Program-made: the position numbers and the translations under genes
Part shown: in pieces, positions 1 through 4,931 of the stretch
Layout: each line of letters starts with the position of its first letter
Position numbering within the stretch: the first letter of the stretch is position 1
NCBI GenBank assembly: GCA_029261955.1
Contig: JAJDAI010001024.1
Location: 1-5,170, forward strand
DNA: 5,170 nucleotides
DNA from: Deltaproteobacteria bacterium
GTDB lineage: Bacteria; Myxococcota_A; UBA796; UBA9615
Reading direction: 5' to 3'
Notes under the pieces: model-generated
Seen by the model: the letters and a program-made list of their open reading frames with translations, nothing else
The model's database searches: none
What the model was told of the DNA's origin: nothing

Positions 1-852
1 GCCGCCGATCCCGGCTACCTATCAGAGGACGACCTGATGTTCGTCCACGAAAGCCGGAGCTGGGTGGACGTCCTGATCCCCGCGCCGCCCCCGAAGCGCC
101 GGCCGAAGAACAAGGACGGAGTCAGGTACTTCGGCCGTGAGGCTTTCCATATCCACGAGGACGGCTCTGCCACCTGCCCAGCCGGCAAGAAGATGAAGGG
201 TCCTCGCGCGTGGGGAGGAGACCGTAGGTTGTGGCAAGGCGTCGGCTGCGGGGGCTGCGCCCTCAAGCAGGAGTGCACGCCAGGCAGGAAGCGGGCACTC
301 ACCCAGAAGCCACAGCTGGACGCCGCCCACGACGCGATGAGAGCCCGGATGGCCGAACCCGGGGCGAAAGAGCGCTACGGCTGTCGGATGGCGACCGTCG
401 AGCCGGTCTTCTCGTACATCGAGGACGCCATGGGCTTCCGTAGGGTCAGCTCTCGCAAGACTGAGACAGTCAAGGCGGAAATCCTGCTCAAGGTGCTGGC
501 CTACAACCTCACGAGGCTCCGGGCTGGCGGCCGTCTTCTTGTCGCGCGCTTCGAAGGGGTCTGGCTCGAGAACCAGTGTCGGATCCTCGCGTCCTCGGAC
601 CCCCGCTGGCAGGTCGTGCGAGGCGGGTCGTCTCCAGTGGGCTCCGACGCGGAATCGAGCCCCAGCGACCCTCTTGCGGCCCCGGATCCCCTCCGCGGCG
701 GCGGCCGGCCGGCTGGCCTCCCGCCCGCTCAGACTCTGTTCCTGTCGATCCTGTCAAAGTCGTTGACAGGTTCCGCGGGGCCGCGGTCGTTCTGCTCTCG
801 CAGAAGTCACCGCCAATGCCGATCGGTATTTACCGAAGCATCGATTACCTAA
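1..852 (+). CDS. IS1182-like DDE transposase, C-terminal part (5' end outside window)
   Basis: This is the C-terminal part of a cut-and-paste DDE transposase acting on its own IS ends. The frame is open at base 1 and reads AADPGYLSEDDLMF, which fits the block around the second catalytic Asp (residue 3 counted from base 1). A cysteine-rich insert follows (TCPAGKK, then GCGGCALKQECTPGRKR, about residues 58-96), typical of IS1182-type transposases. The catalytic Glu block is YGCRMATVEPVFSYIEDAMGF, with Glu at residue 134. The family-like tail ILLKVLAYNLTRLRAGG ends near base 530. The roughly 95 codons after that are Ser/Pro/Arg/Gly-rich with no family features, so the natural stop may have been lost and the protein may run on to the TAA at 850-852. 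The first ATG at 37 is internal, not the start. Family call is confident; whether the gene is functional cannot be judged because the N-terminus is missing. Confidence 0.85.
   Translation, partial: AADPGYLSEDDLMFVHESRSWVDVLIPAPPPKRRPKNKDGVRYFGREAFHIHEDGSATCPAGKKMKGPRAWGGDRRLWQGVGCGGCALKQECTPGRKRALTQKPQLDAAHDAMRARMAEPGAKERYGCRMATVEPVFSYIEDAMGFRRVSSRKTETVKAEILLKVLAYNLTRLRAGGRLLVARFEGVWLENQCRILASSDPRWQVVRGGSSPVGSDAESSPSDPLAAPDPLRGGGRPAGLPPAQTLFLSILSKSLTGSAGPRSFCSRRSHRQCRSVFTEASIT
750..770. repeat. Operator-like perfect inverted repeat
   Basis: CCTGTCAA at 750-757 and TTGACAGG at 763-770 are perfect 8-bp inverted copies around a 5-nt centre. The right arm contains a TTGACA word, but no convincing -10 box follows at 16-18 bp. 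A second short symmetric unit, CCGCGG-GG-CCGCGG, lies just downstream at 773-786. The site falls in the doubtful tail of the IS1182-like reading frame. It could be a regulator site, part of an IS end, or chance. Confidence 0.3.
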
Positions 853-880
853 CGATCTCGGGTCCATGCCAGGAGCGTCA

Positions 881-942
881 ACCACAAAAGCACAAGATGT
901 TGTGGTGGCGAATTGCGGCCACCCCAAGATGTCGTAGTGACG
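881..942. repeat. Short direct repeat pair overlapping an inverted repeat
   Basis: CACAAGATGTTGTGGTGGCG (891-910) and CCCAAGATGTCGTAGTGACG (923-942) match at 16 of 20 positions and start 32 bp apart. The first copy overlaps a perfect 7-bp inverted repeat, ACCACAA (881-887) / TTGTGGT (900-906). Another short inverted repeat, GGTGGC (904-909) / GCCACC (918-923), joins the two copies. A third AGATGT word occurs in reverse orientation near 977-984. The pattern is visible; its function is unknown. Confidence 0.4.
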
Positions 943-957
943 GGCACTTGCGGACCC

Positions 958-1011
958 CCGTCCACAGGTGTGGAAAACATCTGGGTTGCAGCCGCAATCA
1001 GCTGTGGAAAA
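958..1011. promoter_or_regulatory. Possible DnaA-box cluster
   Basis: TGTGGAAAA occurs at 969-977 and again at 1003-1011, within a 10-bp exact repeat TGTGGAAAAC whose copies start 34 bp apart. Its complement TTTTCCACA differs from the classical DnaA box TTATCCACA at one position and fits the relaxed form TTWTNCACA. A weaker forward match, CCGTCCACA, lies at 958-966. No AT-rich unwinding region and no replication-initiator gene are visible, so this may be a chance cluster or the remnant of a plasmid or phage origin. Confidence 0.3.
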
Positions 1012-1130
1012 CCGTGGGCGTCGCGTGTTGCTTGGTGCTCGGCTGCGTCTCGTTGCCGCCCTGACGGGGTGGACCAGCGGGCTCGATGCTCTGAAACGGG
1101 GGCGTTCGCAGATCGATCGGCATTGCCCAG

Positions 1131-1159
1131 GCTTCGCCGGCGGATCGATGCGGCGAAGC
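1131..1159. repeat. Perfect 9-bp stem-loop beside the IS5 end
   Basis: GCTTCGCCG (1131-1139) and CGGCGAAGC (1151-1159) form a perfect 9-bp stem around an 11-nt loop, ending 10 bp before the left IS5 terminal repeat. There is no T-run, so a standard intrinsic terminator is not supported. It may be a terminator-like remnant of the target locus or a structure favoured as an insertion site. Confidence 0.4.
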
Positions 1160-1169
1160 GGTGTGACAG

Positions 1170-1188
1170 GGCGTTGTTGCACGGCTCG
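1170..1188 (+). repeat. IS5 element terminal inverted repeat (transposase 3' side)
   Basis: GGCGTTGTTGCACGGCTCG matches the complement of the opposite end, GGCGTTGGTGCATGGCTCG, at 17 of 19 positions. Similarity stops abruptly outside base 1170, which sets the element border. Confidence 0.8.
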
Positions 1189-1225
1189 ACTCGACTCCGG
1201 ATCTCCGCCTACGGCAGGTCCTCTC

Positions 1226-1556
1226 TCAGGTCCTGTCCGCCTGCGACTCCGGCATCCCGAGTCCCGCCATTCGGTTGAGAACGGCAACGCCGATCATCGC
1301 CTCCGTCTTCTGGCCCTCCGGCGTCCGTGATCGAAGATCGTCCCCGACGATCCTCTTGTAGCGATACATCCCGTTCTCGGCGCACGCTTGCTGGTATGCC
1401 CCGGACTCCCTGCGCCACCGCCGCCGGCCGACCTCGCTGATCCGCTGGACTGCTTCCACACGTCGGCGCCACGGCCCGACCGAGGACCCCGACGAGGGGG
1501 CAGTTCGTCGCGGGGGAATCGCGATGTCGATGTCCGGCGTGCCGGCCGCCTCGAGG
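1226..1556 (-). pseudogene. IS5-family transposase, 3' part (split by the IS66-type insertion)
   Basis: This is the C-terminal third of the IS5 transposase, reading from the insertion junction to the TGA at 1228-1226. It holds the catalytic Glu block SGAYQQACAENGMYRYKRIVGDDLRSRTP, with the Glu at residue 274 of the reconstructed protein and the conserved Lys at 281. The family end TEAMIGVAVLNRMAGLGMPES follows. In the IS5 signature Y(2)R(3)E(6)K the Tyr and Arg positions appear to be Ala and Gln here, while E(6)K is kept. Joined to the upstream piece after removing the IS66-type element and one target copy, the frame runs straight through (SVLEAAGTPDIDIAIPP). This piece has no start signals of its own and should not be expressed as a working protein. 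Confidence 0.88.
1549..1556. repeat. 8-bp target-site duplication, left copy
   Basis: CCTCGAGG directly abuts the left IS66-type terminal repeat and is identical to 3541-3548. Eight base pairs is the duplication size known for IS66. The sequence is itself a perfect palindrome. Confidence 0.95.
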
Positions 1557-1575
1557 GTAACCGTTCAGCCCCATG
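1557..1575 (+). repeat. IS66-type terminal inverted repeat, left
   Basis: GTAACCGTTCAGCCCCATG matches the complement of the right end at 17 of 19 positions; the first 12 are identical. The GTAA start is usual for IS66-family ends. Confidence 0.93.
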
Positions 1576-1647
1576 AGAAGTCGCCTGATTTCAGCGATCT
1601 CTGGCGGTGGGATCGACACCAAGATCCGGGTGTGATCTCTTGAGTGC

Positions 1648-3090
1648 GTGGACGACGCCAGCGAGATCGAAGAGCTCCGGGCAGCACTGGCTGCGGAGCA
1701 GGCGCGGGCCGCCGCGGCCGAGGCGCGGGCCGCCCAGCTCGAGTCGCGCGTAGCTCAGCTCGACAAGCAGCTGGCAAAGGCGCTTGAGCTCCTCGGCCGC
1801 AACTCCGGCAACTCGAACAATCCGCCGTCAAGCGACCCGCCGAGCCGCAAGAAGTCCAAGAAGAAGAAGAGGCTCAAGAATCCCCGTCGCGGTGGGCAGA
1901 AGGGGCACACGGGCTCGCACCGTCAGCTGTTGCCGCCCGAGCAGGTCAGCGAGGTCGTCGACCTGTTCCCGAGCGAGTGCACGAGTTGCTGGCAGCCGTT
2001 GCCCCAGGTCCCCGACGAGTTCCCGAGGCGCCACCAGCTGACGGATCTGAAGCCCCTCGCCGCCCACACCACCGAGTGGCGTCGGCACGCTGTGGTCTGC
2101 CCGCGCTGCGGCTATCGGACGCGGGCGGAGTACGACCCCGACGTCATCCCCCGCTTGTCGTTCGGGCCACGGCTGATGGCGGTCGTGGCGCTGCTGACCG
2201 GGGTCTACCACCTGAGCCGGAGGCAGACGGTCCGCCTGTTGCGCGAACTGCTCGGCGTACGTATGTCTCTCGGATCGGTCAGCGCCATCGAGAAGCGAGT
2301 CAGCGACGCGGTCGAGCCCGCGGTGGACGAGGCCATGGAGTCGGCCCGCGGCGCGGCTGTCAAACACGCCGATGGGACCACCTGGCTCCGCGGCGGCTCC
2401 CTGCTGTCGCTGTGGGTGGTCGCCACCACGGCGGTGACCGTCTTCAAGGTCCTCCCCAACGGGCAGAAGGCCACCCTCCGCGACGAGCTGTTCGGCCGGG
2501 TCCGCGGGATCCTCGTGAGCGACCGGGCCACGGCGCTGAAGTTCTGGGCGATGGAGCGCCGCCAGATCTGCTGGGCGCATCTCGTGCGCAAGTTCGTCTC
2601 GTACTCGGAGCGGGCGGGCCCGGCGGGCAAGCTCGGCGAGGAGCTGCTGGAGTACACGAGCCTTCTGTTTGCGTACTGGTCGCGGTTTCGGAAGGGGCAG
2701 CTGAGTCGCGAGACCTTGGTCGAGCGGATGGCACCGGTGCGTCTGCAGCTCGAGGCGGTGCTGCAGCGCCTGGTCGGCGCCGGGGTGCTCGGAGTCTCGG
2801 GCTCGTGCGCCGACATCCTGGCGCACCGCGAGGCGCTGTGGACCTTCGTCGAGCGCAGCGGCGTCGAGCCGACGAACAACCACGCCGAGCGCGAGCTGCG
2901 CGGTCTCGTGATGTGGCGTCGTCGCTCGTTTGGCAGCCAGAGCGAGCGGGGCACCCACTTTGCGGCGCGGAAGATGACCGTCGCCCACACCGCCCGGAAA
3001 CAGGGGCTCGAAATCCTGGGGTTCCTCGAGGCGTGCTGCGGCCCGCGGCCTGCGGGCGCCGCGGCCCCGTCCCTGCTCGCGGCGGCCTGA
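1648..3090 (+). CDS. tnpC: IS66-family transposase TnpC
   Basis: DDE transposase that would move the surrounding IS66-type element. The 480-residue product has the full family layout. An Ala/Glu/Leu coiled-coil-like N-terminus (about 5-50) is followed by the NSGNSNNPPSSDPP linker (52-65), a Lys-rich patch and RRGGQKGHTG. A zinc-ribbon-like pair follows, CTSC (C111, C114) and CPRC (C151, C154). The probable catalytic residues are D242 (KHADGTTW), D292 (VSDRATA, followed by CWAHLVRKF) and E414 (NNHAERELR). The first Asp block reads ADGTTW where many relatives have ADETGW. Length and motifs suggest an intact gene. GTG 1648 is the only start after the in-frame TGA at 1633-1635; the ribosome site is weak (GAG at 1642). 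It converges on the passenger gene with 5 bp between stop codons. Confidence 0.95.
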   Translation: MDDASEIEELRAALAAEQARAAAAEARAAQLESRVAQLDKQLAKALELLGRNSGNSNNPPSSDPPSRKKSKKKKRLKNPRRGGQKGHTGSHRQLLPPEQVSEVVDLFPSECTSCWQPLPQVPDEFPRRHQLTDLKPLAAHTTEWRRHAVVCPRCGYRTRAEYDPDVIPRLSFGPRLMAVVALLTGVYHLSRRQTVRLLRELLGVRMSLGSVSAIEKRVSDAVEPAVDEAMESARGAAVKHADGTTWLRGGSLLSLWVVATTAVTVFKVLPNGQKATLRDELFGRVRGILVSDRATALKFWAMERRQICWAHLVRKFVSYSERAGPAGKLGEELLEYTSLLFAYWSRFRKGQLSRETLVERMAPVRLQLEAVLQRLVGAGVLGVSGSCADILAHREALWTFVERSGVEPTNNHAERELRGLVMWRRRSFGSQSERGTHFAARKMTVAHTARKQGLEILGFLEACCGPRPAGAAAPSLLAAA

Positions 3091-3095
3091 CCGGG

Positions 3096-3485
3096 CTACT
3101 CGCCCAGCGGGAAGTACCTCGTGGCATGGCGCTCACCGACGCTGCGGACCCGGCCGTCGCGGCGCAGGGACGTCGCTGGCCGATTGAGCTCCCTCGCCGT
3201 CGCGCCCACCACGGGGCCAATCACGGCCATCGTCTCGCCGGGATGCTGGCAAATCGCCTGGTAGAGCCGCTCTCGCAGGTCCGCGAGCACCTCGGGGGAG
3301 CGGCGAGGCGCCGGCGCTCTCACCGACTTGCGCCGCGACGACGTCGCTGTCGGCTGCGAGGCTCGCCGGAAAGCGGCGCGCACCGCCCCCCCCGCGGCAG
3401 CCTCGCACGCCGCCAGGTGCTCGTGCACCAGCTGCGCCACGGCGCTCTCGATCTTCTGCTCCAGGGACTTCGTCGTGGTCGTCAT
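3096..3485 (-). CDS. Small winged-helix-like passenger protein of the IS66-type element
   Basis: A 129-residue basic protein lies inside the IS66-type element, antisense to tnpC. ATG 3485 is chosen because MTTTTKSLEQKIE looks like a natural N-terminus; GTG 3512 would add nine residues (138 aa). Residues 8-42 look helical and Ala-rich. Residues 43-62 form a basic Ser/Arg/Pro linker. The C-terminal part (63-127) runs from RSPEVLADLRERLYQAICQHPGETM to GRVRSVGERHATRYFPL, the pattern of a helix-turn-helix followed by a wing. It resembles small putative DNA-binding proteins I associate with myxobacterial genomes; the name and role are uncertain. Being inside intact ends and target duplications, it moves with the element. 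It might control tnpC, assist transposition or act on host genes. The right terminal repeat lies 37 bp upstream of ATG 3485, so its promoter must be in or near the IS end. Confidence 0.7.
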   Translation of the reverse strand: MTTTTKSLEQKIESAVAQLVHEHLAACEAAAGGAVRAAFRRASQPTATSSRRKSVRAPAPRRSPEVLADLRERLYQAICQHPGETMAVIGPVVGATARELNRPATSLRRDGRVRSVGERHATRYFPLGE

Positions 3486-3521
3486 GCCCCAGGAGTCCCA
3501 CGGCGGCAGCACGAGCTCAAC

Positions 3522-3540
3522 CAGGGGCCTGAACGGTTAC
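3522..3540 (-). repeat. IS66-type terminal inverted repeat, right
   Basis: On the minus strand this reads GTAACCGTTCAGGCCCCTG. It pairs with 1557-1575, with mismatches only at positions 13 and 17. Confidence 0.93.
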
Positions 3541-3548
3541 CCTCGAGG
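3541..3548. repeat. 8-bp target-site duplication, right copy
   Basis: CCTCGAGG follows the right terminal repeat directly and is identical to 1549-1556. It codes for part of the VLE stretch of the interrupted IS5 transposase, around residues 214-216 of the restored protein. Confidence 0.95.
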
Positions 3549-3877
3549 ACGCTGTAGATCGCTCTGGTGTCGTAGGCTCCGTCGGCCCGGAACGAGCCCA
3601 CCACGGCATCGAGCTGCTCAATCAGCCGAACACCGACGACCGCGTCGTCCTCGGTACTCTCGGTGAGTGCAGACGCCACGATGAAGCGGTCATCGCGGAC
3701 GCCGAGGTGGAGCTTCCTCCAGCTTCGTCGCTTGTTCGAGACTCGGTGCTTGAAGGCATGCCACTCACCGCCGCCGAGGACCTTCAAGCCGGTCGAGTCG
3801 ATGACCAGGCGGAGCGGGCCCGTCTTGTTCGCGACGAGGCGAGGGGCCTCCAGGGTGCCGCTGCGCCGAGAGAGCGT

Positions 3878-3885
3878 CGTGCGTG
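3878..3885. repeat. Tandem CACG duplication causing the frameshift
   Basis: The plus strand reads CGTGCGTG, two copies of a 4-bp unit. Deleting one copy joins PDHT to TLSRRS in frame and restores the IS5 transposase. A slipped-strand duplication is the simplest explanation. Confidence 0.85.
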
Positions 3886-4262
3886 TGGTCCGGCGTCTTC
3901 AACTCGAGGCCCATCAGCCGGATCAATGAGGTGACGAAGCCCTCCGTCTGTCGAAGAGCGAGGTGAAACACCGTCCGAAGTGTCAACGACGCGAGGATCG
4001 CGATGTCGGAGTACCGGCGCTGACCACCGGGAAGGCCGGACGGCTGCTCGTTCCACGAGTTGGCCGCGCCCTCGTCGAACCAGACCGTCAGGTCGCCTCG
4101 TCGCCGCAGCGCCTGTTCGTACTCGGCCCAGTTCGCCACCCGGTACATCGTCTTGTACTTGACGCTCACCTTGCTTCGACTGCGTGCGGCCATCTCGCCT
4201 ACTGCCCGGAGCTCGAACCCCGACGAGCACCCTGGAGCGACACGTCGGGCGGGTCAAGACTC

Positions 4263-4281
4263 CGAGCCATGCACCAACGCC
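4263..4281 (-). repeat. IS5 element terminal inverted repeat (transposase 5' side)
   Basis: On the minus strand this reads GGCGTTGGTGCATGGCTCG, matching 17 of 19 positions of 1170-1188. It lies 70 bp upstream of the transposase start, leaving room for the element's promoter. Confidence 0.8.
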
Positions 4282-4361
4282 GGGGACCGGTAGTAGGGGG
4301 ACGGGGTGGTTCTAGCACCGCACCGTTCGAGCCTGGACACGATCGCCGGCATAGCCCAACG

Positions 4362-4913
4362 CTAGCCTTCTGGCCGCGAGAACTCCTCTTCCTCGGTCCA
4401 AGAGCCCTTCGGAGGCAGAGTGGCCGGCGGATACCACAGCGGCAGCAGAGGGGAGCGTAGGTCCATTCGAGCAGAGAGGGTGGAGATCGCCTCGCGCAGA
4501 AACGGCCACAGGTTGTAGACCCCGTTCACCTCAGCGAAGAGCTCCAAGTGTTCCACCTCAAACTCGGAGATCGAAGCATCCCTTAGGGCGTATCGCGCCA
4601 TCATGCTGCTGCTGGCCGTCGCGATCGGGGTCTCGTCTTCCTCTTCTTCATCCTCAGAGAACCAGCGACATTCCAGATCGACGACAGCGGCAAATCGACT
4701 CGCTTCGTTCTCTGGAAGAATGAGCCGAGCGACGTAGCGGTAGGCCTGGAAGATCTCAACGTTAGGGCCTGGAACCACCCGACGTTCAATCGTGGCCTTC
4801 AGCTCGACTGCGTCCAAGAGCGCCGCGACCTGGCTGACCGGTCGGATCAATTCCAAGTCGACCGGTCTCGGCAGGTCCTCTTGAGGCTCAGACGGCGATG
4901 ATTCCGTAGCCAC
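4362..4913 (-). CDS. SecB-like chaperone family protein
   Basis: A 183-residue acidic protein with a SecB-like fold pattern. Its C-terminal half reads FEVEHLELFAEVNGVYNLWPFLREAISTLSARMDLRSPLLPL (about 118-158). This recalls the SecB strand followed by the long helix F-x-x-N...WPY-x-RE...RMG-x-P-x-L-P; here F126, N130, W136-P137, R140-E141 and M150. SecB is a cytosolic tetrameric chaperone holding unfolded preproteins; diverged relatives also act as chaperones of toxin-antitoxin pairs. The N-terminal half (LLDAVELKATIERRV...YRYVARLIL) fits alternating strands. An acidic run EDEEEEDE (87-94) and the extra tails make it longer than housekeeping SecB (about 155 aa). GTG 4913 is chosen because GGAG lies 7 nt upstream. 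The IS5 element ends 80 bp past its stop. Family assignment is good; role unknown. Confidence 0.75.
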   Translation of the reverse strand: MATESSPSEPQEDLPRPVDLELIRPVSQVAALLDAVELKATIERRVVPGPNVEIFQAYRYVARLILPENEASRFAAVVDLECRWFSEDEEEEDETPIATASSSMMARYALRDASISEFEVEHLELFAEVNGVYNLWPFLREAISTLSARMDLRSPLLPLWYPPATLPPKGSWTEEEEFSRPEG

Positions 4914-4931
4914 TGGGTAGCTCCAGAGCTA
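4914..4931 (-). promoter_or_regulatory. Ribosome-binding site inside a palindrome
   Basis: GGAG lies 7 nt before the GTG start of the SecB-like gene. It is embedded in TAGCTCTGGAGCTA (minus strand, 4931-4918), a perfect palindrome around a central TG. In RNA this could fold with five pairs and a four-base loop that partly buries GGAG. The same bases carry the TAG stop of the upstream open frame (4931-4929). Confidence 0.5.

Larger units (their letters stand above)
853..1169. other. Intergenic stretch without a convincing gene
   Basis: About 317 bp lie between the end of the IS1182-like frame and the left end of the IS5 element. Open frames cross it on both strands, but their translations are Arg/Pro/Ser-rich, match no family I recognise and overlap one another, as expected for chance frames in GC-rich DNA. 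It holds short direct and inverted repeats, DnaA-box-like words and a strong hairpin next to the IS5 end, listed separately. Confidence 0.6.
1557..3540 (+). mobile_element. IS66-family insertion sequence (single-tnpC type) with a passenger gene
   Basis: A complete 1984-bp element is bounded by terminal inverted repeats starting GTAACCGTTCAG and by perfect 8-bp target duplications. It encodes one IS66-type transposase (tnpC) on the plus strand and a convergent small gene on the minus strand. No tnpA or tnpB, found in classical IS66 elements, is present. That fits the ISBst12-like subgroup, in which tnpC acts alone. It sits inside the IS5 transposase gene. Intact ends, the perfect duplication and the full-length tnpC suggest a recent insertion that may still be active. 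Confidence 0.93.
3541..4193 (-). pseudogene. IS5-family transposase, 5' part with a 4-bp frameshift
   Basis: This is the N-terminal two thirds of the IS5 transposase. It starts at ATG 4193 (MAARSRSKVSVKYKTMYRVANWAEYEQALRRRGD), preceded by a weak AGGCGAG ribosome site. The family blocks RRYSDIAILASLTLRTVFHLALRQTEGF and LMGLELKTPDHT follow. At 3878-3885 the coding strand has CACGCACG where the family pattern PDHTTLSRRS needs one CACG, so the frame is lost. In the shifted frame the protein continues TLSRRSGTLEAPRLVANKTGPLRLVIDSTGLKVLGGGEWHAFKHR, with the first catalytic Asp at residue 131 of the repaired protein. The second is in FRADGAYD (203). The IS66-type element interrupts it at 3548. The repaired gene would encode 323 residues, a usual IS5 length. 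Confidence 0.9.
1170..4281 (-). mobile_element. IS5-family insertion sequence (IS903-like ends), interrupted by an IS66-type element
   Basis: The two ends carry imperfect terminal inverted repeats of 19 bp (17 matches). They begin GGCGTTG, recalling the GGCTTTGTTG ends of IS903-type members of the IS5 family. One transposase gene lies between them on the minus strand, in two pieces separated by the IS66-type element. Without that element and one target copy the IS would be 1120 bp, or 1116 bp without the 4-bp duplication in the gene, a normal size for the family. The flanks (GTGTGACAG left, GGGGACCGG right) show no target duplication, so the element is old, was rearranged, or has slightly different ends. 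It cannot make its own transposase and is at most mobilised in trans. Confidence 0.85.

Noticed and set aside
763..791. Promoter starting at TTGACA 763-768
   Set aside because: No acceptable -10 hexamer at 16-18 bp, and the TTGACA word is explained by the inverted repeat.
576..1064. 162-codon plus-strand open frame
   Set aside because: It overlaps the IS1182-like frame, then continues through repeat-rich non-coding DNA with no family likeness.
754..1287. 177-codon minus-strand open frame across the intergenic region
   Set aside because: It crosses the IS5 border into the transposase in another frame and has no recognisable features.
1828..2988. Long minus-strand open frame (386 codons) opposite tnpC
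   Set aside because: It is antisense to a gene with clear IS66 motifs along its full length; its translation is Arg/Ala/Gln-rich without domains, a usual GC-rich shadow.
3041..3057. GCCCGC/GCGGGC stem near the tnpC end as a terminator
   Set aside because: It lies inside the coding sequence, has no T-run on either strand, and such stems are common in this GC-rich stretch.
1977..3557. 526-codon plus-strand open frame overlapping tnpC and the right IS66 end
   Set aside because: It is Arg/Pro/Ala-rich, shifted against tnpC, and crosses the transposon border and target duplication; no sign of a protein family.
4282..4361. Terminator after the SecB-like gene
   Set aside because: Only very short weak stems and no T-run are visible between the gene's stop and the IS5 end.
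3963..4460. 165-codon plus-strand open frame
   Set aside because: It is antisense to the IS5 transposase and the end of the SecB-like gene and crosses the IS border.
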